From the NCBI GenBank assembly GCA_026545765.1, contig CM048843.1, positions 20,147,646-20,211,645 on the forward strand: DNA of 64,000 nucleotides, written 5' to 3'. The stretch comes from Plantago major. Lineage: Eukaryota; Streptophyta; Magnoliopsida; Lamiales; Plantaginaceae. The notes beneath the pieces are model-generated. The model saw only the letters and a list, made by a program, of their open reading frames with translations. It searched no databases and was not told where the DNA came from. Shown here in pieces: positions 47,001 through 57,955 of this stretch (positions are counted from its first letter, which is position 1; each line of letters opens with the position of its first letter). Both the position numbers and the translations under genes were made by a program.

Positions 47001-47454
47001 TGATTATCTTTGGATCATTGCTTGATAGGAAAAGCACCTCAGAACTTGTGGGTTTACGGGCACTAGACTTATCTCATGGTTTAGCAAGAAGCAAAACTCA
47101 ATTGCAACTTCTACCACAGAGGCTGAATATATTGCTGCTGGTTGTTGTGCAACACAAATTCTGTAGATACAACAACAACTTAAAGACTATGGACTCAATG
47201 AAAAGAAAACTCCCATTTTCTGTGACAACACAAGTGCTATTGCGATTACACAGAATCCTAAATTTCATGCCAGAACAAAGCACATTGATGTTAGACATCA
47301 CTTCATTAGAGACCATGTTGAAAAAGGCAATATAGAGATACTCAAGATTGGGACTGAAGACCAACTTGCAGATATCTTCACTAAGCCACTACAAGAAAGT
47401 AGATTCTTAGCCTTAAGACATAGTCTTGGACTAATGGAACTACCAATGAACTGA
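44091..47454 (+). pseudogene. pol: Element B pol
   Basis: In frame with gag beyond the UAA. Protease-like FDSGCGKHM is at 44142-44170, followed by a damaged stretch near 44205-44240. The pre-integrase region is partly altered (44510-44650). The integrase core is complete, with LHMDLFESS, RTDHGTEF and GVAERKNRT (44710-45030). A frame change occurs near 45580-45600. RT is intact with [24 protein letters not shown] and YVDDIIFGS (46250-46535). RNase H is broken near 46985-47050, then readable (STTEAEYIA, RTKHIDVRHHFIRD) to the stop at 47452-47454. The breaks at 44205, 45585 and 46990 all replace CAG/CTG-containing words found in A, so they may not be real. Confidence 0.85.
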
Positions 47455-47464
47455 AAAAGTTCAG

Positions 47465-47620
47465 GTACCTGGAACGGGTATCCAGAAAAGAGAGAAGAGG
47501 TATCTGGAACGGGTATCTAGAAAAGAGAGAAGAGGTATCTGGAACAGGCATCCAGAGAAGAGGTATCTGGAACGGGTATCCAAAAAAGTGAGAAGAAGTA
47601 TCTGGAACGGGAACCCAGAA
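47465..47620 (+). repeat. Minisatellite between pol and the accessory gene (element B)
   Basis: About five copies of a GGTATCTGGAACGGG...AAAAGAGAGAAGAG unit; compare four in A (13140-13270). The rest of the spacer to 48316 is non-coding and includes the TATA box below. Confidence 0.7.
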
Positions 47621-48117
47621 GTCAAAAAGGATAAAAAGCAAAAAGATAGCTTAAGATCTCTGAGACGGGAACTCAGATATCTGAATCATTCTATAAACGG
47701 GGAACACTAAAGAGAATAGTATAACTATTTGCAGTCAACTACTCTCTTGAAACTCGCATTATTTCTATCTTGATGAAAAACTTGGAAAAATCCTAAGTAT
47801 AAGACAGATTCAGATGCGAATAGTGTCCTTGCTCAAACAGAATTGTGATTCAGATAGCTAATAGCCAAAATTCATTAAATGGGCACAATTACATTTGTTG
47901 ATTGTGATCATTGCTGGAGAAGCAATGGTGACCCTTGATGAATTCAAGCGCTTGAGCAATGAGAAATTAATTCACGAAGAATAGTGGTTGTAAAAATTCA
48001 GACATGGCCCACTAAGCATTTAATGCCGAAACTACTTTTGATCATGCCGGCTTGCAAATCACAGATACGTACACACAAAATCAATTTGTATGTATTTGTC
48101 TGTTGAGATTCACTTGC

Positions 48118-48127
48118 TATATATATA
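48118..48127 (+). promoter_or_regulatory. TATA box upstream of the accessory gene in element B
   Basis: TATATATATA, 199 bp before the ATG at 48317, at the same distance as in A, with a pyrimidine- and A-rich leader. ACTATATAAGGAG also lies directly before the ATG. Confidence 0.45.
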
Positions 48128-48316
48128 GGATTTTGGCAAATGAAATCACTTTTGCCTAATCCAAAATTTCAACTTGCATCAAAACAGCAAAAACCTTCTC
48201 CTAATCCTCTGCAACTTCTCTAAAATCTCTGCAAATCTTGATTAAGTTTTTCTGAAAAGAATCACTCAATCGAATCTCGTTCAAACACAAGCTTCAAATC
48301 CTTACTATATAAGGAG

Positions 48317-51300
48317 ATGGCCTCCAAGAACACTTCTACACAGAAATCCCAATCCTCCACTGGTACTGCTGAAAAGCAAGCACCAGAGTTGGTTATTGTT
48401 AACAATCGACTGGTAGGAGCTTTCAATCCTGACCATGGGACTTCAAGTCACAGAATGATTTGGGGTGGTGCCATGGTTGAAGAATACCTCACGGCTGGAA
48501 TAGAGAACCAAGCCGACAGAAAGCTAATTCTTGACATGCTTGAAAAGGCACAAATCAAGGGCTTTGTATCTGCTCGCCCTAGTGGAATTTCATCACTTGA
48601 TGTGTTGGAATTTTACAAAAACTCCAGGATTATTTCATGTGTATCTGAAGGCACTGAAATAGTGTCTATCAAAACCTCAGTCGAGGAAATCCTACGGACT
48701 TAACAACTTTCGTAAGTTGTTTGAGGTTCAAAATCTTGGAAAGGATTTTGAAATAAACACCAAGGATGAGGAACTCCTTGAAGGTGTTAAAGAACTTTCT
48801 GATGATGTGTGATCTTGAGAAATCGATACACCCACGAGTTCAAACTTGTCGACATCCGAACCGGACATCTGTTGGTTCCTTTGGGATATCTTGGCTTGCA
48901 TTCTTCACAGATGCTTTGATGGTCTACAAGGAGGTGCTGACGGATAAGCCAAGAACGATGGATCATGATGTTCTTCTTTGAATCAACAAGACAAAGTGGA
49001 AAACCCTTTCAACTGGGAAAATACGCCTTCATGAAATTTGTGAAGAAGATTCAAGGCTTGAGCCTAAGATTGTTAAAGGACTAGCTGAGCCAAAGGCCAC
49101 GATGGGATATGGTGCAAGATATGCTACTTCTTGGAAAAGCTTGGCATTGAGCTCGGAGAGGCTATTTGAAATAGCCAACAGTAACTTACTCTACAAGTAT
49201 GAGTACACAAATCTGATGAAAAAGATTACTGGGTCTCAGAAAGGTCCTAAGAAGAGAAAATCTGAAAAGATATCTGAAGAAAAGGTTGCGACCAAGAAGC
49301 CCAGAACTTCAAGAAAGAAGTCTGCTGGCAAATCAGAAGACACACCCAAAGAGGTTGTCAATTCTCAGATATCTACAAACATGGCAGATGAACTCATCAA
49401 TGCTGCAAAAGAGTTATCACCTACTGAACAAGTAGACACAGCAAGAGAAAGTGCTTTCAGAAATGTTGCGACTAATGCAGAAAGCCTTGCTGATGAACTC
49501 ATGAATGCTGCCAAAAGTGGTGAAAAACACCAAGCCCCATCTGCAGAAACCGCAGGAATAATGGACCAATCAGTTCCCAATGCTGAAGAGAGCTCTGACG
49601 ATGAAGATGATGAACTAGTCATCTCTCAAGTCCTAGAAAAATCAAAGAGGGCTAAGGTTACTGAACAAGTAACTGGTGATAAGGTATCTGAAGAAGAACC
49701 TACACCACAGGTTGCTGAACCTATAGCAAAGGTTGTTGGTGCAAACACATCATTAGGGAATGACTCTCTTGCACAACTTCACAAAGTCCTGATGAGTGGT
49801 ATCTTATTATTGGCAGATGCTGATGGGAATGCCACATCTAAGAATCTGGAAGAACATTCTACTGATCAATCTTCTGCTTCCAGACAACCATAACAACCAC
49901 AAACACAACAGCCACAAGTGGTTGATGAAATGGTAAATGAACTCCATTTTGAAATACCAGCAATACAGTATGCTGAAGAAAATCCTGTAATTGAGCAGGT
50001 TCCCCAACTCAATGAGAGGGATCAAACTGAGACATCTACTCAGAATGATCAACCAGGGGAGGCAACTGAGTTGCATACTCAGGGAAGGTGTGAAGAACCA
50101 GAAACTTCAAACAAAGAAACTGAACTGGGACAAGACGACCAATGTATAGAAAGGTCACAAGTTCCAGAGACCAATCAGCCTGAAACTGCTCGGGTAAATG
50201 ACTGGTTTAACTCTTACCTTGTGAAAAATTTTATACTTATAAATCTTGTTACCTTATAAGAATCCCTTTGTTACAGGCTGAGTTAGAAACGGAAAAACAA
50301 GAGGAAGCTGAAAAGCTTACCTCAGATACTGAAAAAGAGGTTCCTTCAACCTCAACTCTTGAGAAATCTGAGCCTGTGCCACAGGTAAATGATTCTTAAA
50401 TAGAACTAACTTTTCAGTAAAAATGTTTGTATGCTCATTAATGATAAATGTTTCTAACAGGCTCCAACTGAGATGGAAGAAGATAAATGAAATGCCAGAG
50501 ACAAACCCAGAAACCAACAAGGTTTCTGAAGCACACATCACTGAGCTTTCAAACTTGAAGGTATATGAAAATCAGTGATAAGTACTCTTCATCCTGGGTT
50601 ATCTTAAAACTTCTTCTAAATTATTCAATACTATCTACTTACAGGCTCAATCAGAAGTAGAAGTGCAAGGGGACAAAGTTGCGACATCCCCTACACCTAT
50701 GGAAATTGATGAGGCATCAAGGGCTTCATCACAAGAAAAGATTCCAGAGACTGCACAAGTCTCTGAGAGACAAGTATCTGAGCCTCCCATGGAGGTAATT
50801 GACCTCTCAGATGTCTGACTTGTCACTTAAAGTTCTTCTTGATAAAATTTCCTAAGTATTGTGATAATGTTAATTCTCAGGTTCAAGAAAGAAAGGTTGA
50901 TGAGGACCAGACTTCCAAGTCTCGACCTCACCACAAGATATCTGAGACACCAATTGACCCAGTAGAACAAGTATCTGAGCCTGATGTTCATACACAGGTA
51001 ACTCAGAAACTAAACTACACTTCTACTCAGATATCTACCAAAGTTTTGAAACTCACTCAAAACTCTTTCTTTCAGGCTCAAACAGATGCAAAGCAGGTTC
51101 CCAATGAAGAAACAAGGGACCTACTTCACTTCTTCAAAGCTCACACTTTGCCAAAGCACATTCAATGCTTCAAGAAATGGCAGAAGCTAAGGTGCTCTGA
51201 TCTCTCTGAAATATTGAGAATAACTGATCAACCAACCAGACGGGCACGAGCTCTTGACCAGGAAACATATGTCCAAGCAATGTTCGCTACAGAACAACAT

Positions 51301-53882
51301 ACAGTTGCGACTCTACTACACAAGGACTTTTCTAGAGAAGTGGCGCATAGTTTGATACATGCCTTTGAACAGGCAGATTGTCAGACAAGATTACAGATGG
51401 CATTCAAGTCAGTTCTGCCCCAGACTCTGCAATTCATACCTTCTGAACAAGAAGAAGTTAATGGGCAGAAGATCACTATCCCGGAAGTGATCAATCTTGT
51501 ATCTGAAGATGATGAGGAGGAAGAAATGAATGAAAATTTCTTTGATGAACCTCCCACTGATCATCACCAAAAGGATGATAATGACAAAAAGGATGATGAT
51601 GATGCTCCTGCACCAGGGACCGGAGGAATTTCACAGAGAAACAATGCCTCAGTCGCTGAAAAGCAAACTGAGAAGACTTCACAGAAATCTCCGTCTCCAT
51701 CTCCTCAAAAATCTATTCATCCATCTTCTAACCAACACGCAGTTCCTACTGAGCAAGTAGTTGAGTTCTCTGAGGTAACCAATCAGAAAATTTTGAATAC
51801 TCAAAACAGAAGTGCTCAACTCAGACAACTGTTGGAAGAAGAACAACAGCTCCATCTTCAACTGGAAGATCAAATATCTCAATCCAGAGAAAGGCTTGAT
51901 CAACTAGAAGATCAATACCTCAAAGAAATGAATGCTTACTCTGCGGTTAACGAGCTACGGGATGCTGTGCAAGAGATCGCCAAAGAACTCGATACTGAAG
52001 AAGTATCTGAAGTCAAGCATGATGCTAAGGCTGCATCATCTTCGAAAGAAGTACCATCCTCCTCCCAGAAAGGAAAGAAACCATTCTCTGAGATGGTTGC
52101 TGGACTTGATACGATTGATGAACATGTCCAAGAGGATGAAGATCACTGGGCTAATCACTCAGATGGTGAAGAAGACAAGACTTTGGCAGAGCACCGCCAT
52201 GAACATTTAGAGGTTTCTCACTTAAAAAGAAAGTTGATTGCTCCTACAATCTTCAACAAACTGCCAAACGTCCACTCCCATGAGTACATGAGCAGGTACC
52301 AAGTACTAGCTACTCTGAATAAGGAGATGTCTTCACAAAACAAGGAAGTAATTGCCTCAGTCCCCTCTGAAATGAGAAAGTTCACTGAGCTCATCACTCA
52401 GAGAACAACTAGCATGATCATTGCTCAGAAAGATCTGGGAATGACAAGGGACGATGATATGTCTTTAGCTGAAAAAGCTTTTCAAGAGGCAAGTTACACT
52501 GCTGGAAAAGCAGATGCCATCCTAGGCCCATTGGCAGAGCTCACTGATAAGGACAATGGACTTATCAAGCAAAATCAGGAGCTCAAAGCCGAACTTCAGA
52601 AGTTGGTCACTGCCTACAACTATCTACAAGGGCACTTTGACTCTCTCTCAGATTCCTTTATGAGACTGAGTCAGCCAACAATGACTAAGGGGGAAAGAAA
52701 GTACAAATCTGGACCTCAAAGTCAGGGGGAATGGGAAGAAGGAGATGAAAACAAGAAGAAATGAGGTCAGTGCTTTCGAAAGGAAGAAGAAAACTTCCAC
52801 CACCACTCAGAATCTATGAATCCTTCTCAAGCCAAGCTGCTTCCCAGAGACCTACTGAAGGAACCAAAATGGTAACAAGGGCCATGGCACAGAAACCTCC
52901 AAGGAGTACCAAGGCTCCAAGGAGAAGACAAGTTAGAGGGATTGATGAATCTTCTGAAGAAGAAGAAGAAGGTCAAATCAAGTCCCAGGGCAATGAAGAA
53001 GGCTGCAAAGATCTCACAAGAATTGATCTTGATGAAGATGATGAAGAGACTGATGAAGATGAAGCTCCTCTTCACAGAAAAAGGAAACTTGAAAGCCTAA
53101 CTGAGCCCATAGCTGCAAAGCCACTAGCAGCTAAAACACCCTCTGGAAATACCAAGTCTATCCAGGGTGGTAGTTCTTCAAGCAACAACCCCAAAGAGAA
53201 TTCAAGACAGAAAAGGAACAGACTGAGAGCTGAGCAAAGACAAAGTCAACTTCCACTCAGGCCAGAAGAAGCCAAAATTGAGTATGTGAAGTATGACAAT
53301 AATTCCTCTGTCTACAGGTGCATTAATCAGAAAAATGGCTATTGAATTCTGGAACTTAAGCATCTATTGGTAAATTCAAGATTTCCAGAACCAATCCTCA
53401 AACAGCTTATGGCATGGAGAAAGAATAAACCTACCTTGATCAACACCAATCACATCAAAGCATGGTTGGATTTTGAAGTTGTCAAGAGAACTGAAGCCAT
53501 GAAGAAGGACCTCTCTGATGATTGTCCATATGGAAAGCCAGATGATGTGCACAAGATTCTGAATATCACAGGAACAGGCACAAGATCAAGACTTTCTGTG
53601 GAACCCTATGAGTCGTTCTATCTGACAGAAGATCAATACAAGGGTGACATCAGATATCTGAAGATTATCTATGAATACTTCAAGCTTTCAGATATCAGAA
53701 TAGAGCATGCCTGGAAGTGGGGAAAGTACCTATGGGTCAAGCATTTTGCCAAGAAAAATCCTACCAAAACCTACAAAGAAGTCTGTGGATTTGCCAGAGA
53801 CACAGAGATGCTTGTCAGAACTCTTCTTTATGATTATTCTGATGACATAAAAAGGTTTGGAGATAGGAAATTTGCAGACTGA
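48317..53882 (+). CDS. Element B accessory gene with four introns (function unknown)
   Basis: Runs from MASKNTSTQKSQ (48317) to FGDRKFAD and TGA (53880-53882). Parts in order: compact N-terminal domain (48390-49200), basic clusters (GPKKRKSEK), acidic patch, Gln-rich linker (near 49890-49920), introns 1-4, acidic linkers, a long Gln-rich coiled coil (about 51800-51930), a second helical block, charged linker and a Trp/Tyr-rich C-terminal domain (53367-53882). Breaks relative to A: near 48681, 48820-49130, TAA at 49891 (CAA in A), a frame change near 50487, a break near 52764 and TGA at about 53343 (TGG in A). Several sit at CAG/CTG. Its place after pol is that of the Sirevirus env-like gene, but I see no signal peptide or membrane segment. 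Confidence 0.6.
50194..50276 (+). other. Intron 1 of the accessory gene (B), absent from A
   Basis: 83 nt, GTAAATGACT to TTGTTACAG. The flanking exon ends are directly joined in A at 10546/10545. Confidence 0.75.
50385..50460 (+). other. Intron 2 of the accessory gene (B), retained in A
   Basis: 76 nt, GTAAATGATT to TTTCTAACAG. A keeps a 76-nt counterpart at 10362-10437. Confidence 0.65.
50561..50644 (+). other. Intron 3 of the accessory gene (B), absent from A
   Basis: 84 nt, GTATATGAAA to CTACTTACAG. Exons are joined exactly in A at 10259/10258. Confidence 0.8.
50795..50880 (+). other. Intron 4 of the accessory gene (B), absent from A
   Basis: 86 nt, GTAATTGACC to TTAATTCTCAG. Exons are joined exactly in A at 10109/10108. 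Confidence 0.8.
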
Positions 53883-54267
53883 TCCATAGAAATTTTGTTG
53901 AAGACTTGAAGATTGAAGACTTGAAGACTAGTTCTTTAGGATGTTTACTTGGAGCTTGGTTACTCCTGTTGTCCTAATTTACTATGTTTTTTTTTATTTT
54001 TGCTGACTGAGCTCAACTGTATTCTGTATTAAAGTTATCTGTAATCTTAAGTTGCGACTTATCTGAAGAACTTACTCTCAGATAGTATTCTATAAAAGAT
54101 AACTTGTCAGCAAAGATCACACCTTGTGATTTGGTTGATGTCTACTTTCTGCACTTAATTATATGATTTGAAAGATCTCAAGAAATGATTAAGTGGTGGA
54201 TTGTTTCCTCATCCAGATTTGTAATAGGGAAGATAGTCATCGTTGACTGATCAAAATGGGGGAAATT
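53883..54267 (+). promoter_or_regulatory. 3' non-coding region and polypurine tract of element B
   Basis: No gene. AAAATGGGGGAAATT at 54253-54267 abuts the 3' LTR and is the expected plus-strand primer. Confidence 0.7.
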
Positions 54268-56021
54268 TGTTAGATATTTTGGTAGAATATCTGTTTAGAT
54301 TTTTTTCAGCAACATGATGACTTATCTTAGTCTCAGAAAGGTGATTAGTACTCTTGGTTCACTTGAACATTGTAAAAGAGGAAACCCACTAAGTATGATA
54401 GTCTAGCTAATCTTTTATAGGATGTTAGGTCTCAAAATGTAATTTTTATTTTATGAAGAGAAGACCAAGAAGAAGACATCCAAGCAGAAAGCTCAACAAC
54501 TTTTGAAGATTTGAAGAAAACTGCACAAGATTCTCGAATCATTATTCAGATATCTTAGCCAGATATCTTGTAGACGCGAATAGTTTCAAACAAACTGTGT
54601 CACAAGAGATATCTGAGAAATGAGATACATATCTGAAGATAAGGAAAGTGTCCACAGATATCTATTCTCAGATACCTTGAGCATTAACCACGTTTCTGAA
54701 AAAGGAACATATATTGCAAACAAAGTTGTTTCAATCAATACAAGTGTTATCTGAAGAATGAAGATAAGGATGTGCAAAGAATCAGACAACAAGTCTAGTC
54801 TCTGATACAAAGCATAGTTCCGTTGACACTACAGGACAAAAAGTATAGTACAAAGCATTTAATGCACGGACAGAGATGTCTGAGTAAAAGCAACGGCAAC
54901 TTCTGAGAAGAAGACAAAACACATACTGATTACTATACACAGATATCGATAGTTCGAATTTGAGCCTAACGGATACTATTCAAACGGTACTCAAATTCAT
55001 CTATAAATATCAACACTTAGACAACTTGAGAGACACACACATTGCATACGCTGAAACATAGAACTCTGAACATCCTACTCTCTGAAAGCAACCTACTTAT
55101 TATCAAAGCTTTCTGTTGCGACTAAAGCTTGTGATCTTGAGTAAACACTGAAGTTCTAAGTGTCCTGATCCTAAACAAGCAAAGCTATCTGTGAAGGAGT
55201 TGAATCAAAAGATCAACTATCTGAGATTCATTCTCTTGAACAGATATCATAAGACTTGGGTCAATAAAATCGAACTAGATACCATACGCTGTAAAGTGTA
55301 TTAAGTAACTTAGTTCACAGAGCTATCTGAATAACTGAAAAGTTATTAAGATGCTCATCTGACAACTCAAACCGAAACCAACACCAAAACCGGCGTGGAG
55401 TACAGGAAGTACTTAGTTTGAAAAATCAGGGAATAACTCCAATGTTACCGGAGTATAGGAAGTACTTGATTTGGGAAACTAAGGAATAACTCCAAGGTTA
55501 TTGAGTATAGGAAGTACTTAGCTTGGGAAGCTAGGGAATAACTCAAAGTTTTTGAGTATAGGAAGTACTTAGCTTGGGAAGCTAGGGAACAACTCAAAGG
55601 TTTCTGAGTATAGGAAGTACTTGGCTGAAAAAGCTAGGGAACAACTCAGGGGGAACATTTGGTTGGGAACCAATTGTTCAGAATCTTAGAATAGGATTTT
55701 TGTAAGGTTATCTCAATTATCTGTTCTAGTGAATTCTAGGTCTCTGATAGACCGAAGTGGATTAGTTGGAAGATTACGCCACCTCCAGATACCACTATAC
55801 TTGCTGTGTCATTTACATTTCTGTATTTATACTTCAGCAACACACACACACTTATTAACTGTTTCTACACTTATCTTTATTAAGTATTCCGCACTCTGAT
55901 TCTAAGTATCAGATATCCATTCAGATATCTGAGAAACATTTGTTATCGACAAAAGTTTTAAAAGACTATTCACCCCCCCCCCCCGCTCTAGTCTTTTACT
56001 TTGCCGTTATCTGGACCAACA
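54268..56021 (+). repeat. 3' LTR of element B
   Basis: 1,754 bp, TGTTAGATATTTTG to TCTGGACCAACA. TATA-like TATAAATAT at 55002-55010. Followed by the TTGTG target duplication (56022-56026). Confidence 0.9.
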
Positions 56022-56216
56022 TTGTGTTTTCAAATTCAACAGAAAGCAACCTTAGCGCATGTTTCTGCAGTACCCTGCCAGCAAAAGTTTAGAGATCCTT
56101 GAATAATTTGTGCACAAGTTAAAGGAAGCACTCGGGCTAAAATAATTGATTGCTGGTAGAACTCTTGCCATTGACTTTCTGATGATTCCTCGTTGTCTGG
56201 CAAAATACAAATGCAG

Positions 56217-56408
56217 GAGATGCTGAGTTTAGCTTCCAAGTACAATAAAGCAGTCCAGGAAGAGGATGAATTACCACCAGAGAAACTAGCTATTGCTAAT
56301 GTGGGAAGGCAAGATGCTAAGAAGCATCTTGAGGAACACGTCTCAAATTTGATGTCTACAAACATTGTTCAAACTTTGGGCACGATGCTTGACACAGTTG
56401 TCTTCTGA
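56217..56408 (+). pseudogene. RPN11: RPN11 final exon, intact reading frame
   Basis: After an ATGCAG acceptor at 56211-56216, the exon reads [38 protein letters not shown] and [15 protein letters not shown], then TGA (56406-56408). It matches the RPN11 C-terminus, which docks the subunit in the proteasome lid, almost residue for residue. It is in the same strand and order as the exons at 29958-31449 and would join the one ending NEQ. The upstream exons are broken, so the gene as a whole is called a pseudogene. This exon is much better preserved than the others, which leaves open that it belongs to a different or younger copy. Confidence 0.8.
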
Positions 56409-57096
56409 TCTCTGAGTCATGTACAATTTGTCGTTCAACAAATGGTGCCAAGCTCTCTTTTGCTTCAATGCTATGCAACTTTCGAGAGAGCTGTTCGCTT
56501 CATTGTGATATCTAGTTGAGACTGTACTCTTTGCTTGTTTGTATTCATTAGGGTATCGATTGAAATTATTTTTATTTATAAATATGATCCTACGATGCTT
56601 ATTTTATGTTATTGTATTAGATTAAGTTCTTTATTTAATGTTGATCATTACACAATGAAAGTCTAAATTACTATAGTAGATGTCTTGTGATACTTTATTT
56701 AAATGTATTAGATTATGTTACATATTGATATTGTTTAAATACTTTTACTTAAGAATATCATTCGGTTCCTTATTAATACAAGTCTGTTTCAAAACTTTGT
56801 GAGTTCCACTATAGTTTAAGAGTAATTTACAACATAAGAGATGGAACTAAAAGACTAACTTTCAGTAATTATAAAACTACCCTAAATCAAAAGCTAACTA
56901 CTAAAACATTCCAACCCAACTAAAAGCCAGTAACTGAGTAAAAAACGGGTCACTATATATATTAAATATCCATCCTCCACAAAAATAATCTCATAAATCA
57001 AAAAACCTAAAATCAACATTCTCCTCCTTCAAACAAAAACCTCCACCATTTTCACCGAAGCTTGGCCAGAAACCGCCGGAACCCTCCCGAAATCAA
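56409..57096 (+). other. RPN11 3' flank and AT-rich intergenic DNA
   Basis: Probable RPN11 3'UTR just after the stop, then AT-rich sequence without a gene. 57000-57096 looks like a 5'UTR (CT- and A-rich) leading to the ATG at 57097. Confidence 0.4.
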
Positions 57097-57288
57097 ATGT
57101 CACTGGAATCTAAGAAATCAAGCTCAACAATGAAGAAATCAAGCTCGAAATCTTCTCAAACATCATCAAAAAGGTTAACAAACATTCCATCTGACTTATG
57201 TGACCTAGTTTATATGTTATTAATGTTTATTCGATCTGATTTACATAAAAATGAATTGATGAATGGTTTTTTTGACAATTATAGTTGA
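57097..57288 (+). CDS. Short Ser/Lys-rich ORF, possible first exon of an unrecognised gene fragment
   Basis: MSLESKKSSSTMKKSSSKSS opens a 63-codon ORF. A splice-like AAG/GTTAAC at about 57170 suggests that only the first 25 or so codons are exon. The leader is good plant 5'UTR-like sequence. No continuation with recognisable domain follows, so it may be a gene fragment. Confidence 0.3.
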   Translation: MSLESKKSSSTMKKSSSKSSQTSSKRLTNIPSDLCDLVYMLLMFIRSDLHKNELMNGFFDNYS

Positions 57289-57800
57289 AATTTCGATTCA
57301 GATCTGAAAATCGCGTAACTGTTTTTTCAAATGTTCAAGCTAATCCGTGTGATGTTTTGGCCTTTTCCTGTAATGTTTTTGCTTATATGTAGGATGTTCA
57401 ATTAAACAGAGTACATGAAAATATGCTCGGAAATTGCACAACAAATATAACTCATAAATAACTACAAAAGAGAATGCGAACTGCGACAATCAAACCAAAT
57501 GAAAAACAAGTGATCAATTAGCTTATAACCTAGCTGATTTACTAAATATGGTATTGAAAAACAAATCAACTAGCTTATCAGCTACCAGCTAGGTGTTCAC
57601 GTAACATACTTATTATGAAAATAAGTTCATCAACGTGCTAAACAACCCTTATATAGTCTTATATAATACGGGAACGCAAATTTCAGAAGATAGTATAGTG
57701 AGTTTATTGCAATGCACACCAGAGTCCTCAAATACATAATGCATAAGGGTAAATACTTGCCTAGATTGGATCTATAACAAGTATATACCCACTTGCCCCC
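57289..57800. other. Intergenic DNA
   Basis: AT-rich, no supported feature. Confidence 0.4.
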
Positions 57801-57801
57801 C

Positions 57802-57834
57802 TTTCTTTCTTTCTTTCTTCACATTATACTTATT

Positions 57835-57914
<80 letters not shown>
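57802..57914. repeat. Microsatellites: TTTC, TA and AAT runs
   Basis: (TTTC)n at 57802-57819, (TA)n of about 29 units at 57837-57894, (AAT)n to 57914. They lie just beyond the 3' end of the peptide gene on the minus strand. Confidence 0.9.
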
Positions 57915-57915
<1 letters not shown>

Positions 57916-57955
57916 TAACACCGACCAGTCCATAGTTCGCTCATAGAGTACTGTA

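Larger units (their letters stand above)
39727..56021 (+). mobile_element. Ty1/copia Sirevirus-like element B, complete, 16.3 kb
   Basis: LTRs 39727-41460 and 54268-56021, PBS, gag 41581-44090, UAA, pol 44091-47454, spacer with minisatellite and TATA, intron-bearing accessory gene 48317-53882, PPT, flanked by TTGTG on both sides. Same subfamily as A in the opposite orientation. The two LTRs look very similar by eye, with a block of about 18 bp missing from the 5' LTR near 40745, which suggests a recent insertion. B lies in what was an intron of the RPN11 copy. Confidence 0.9.
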
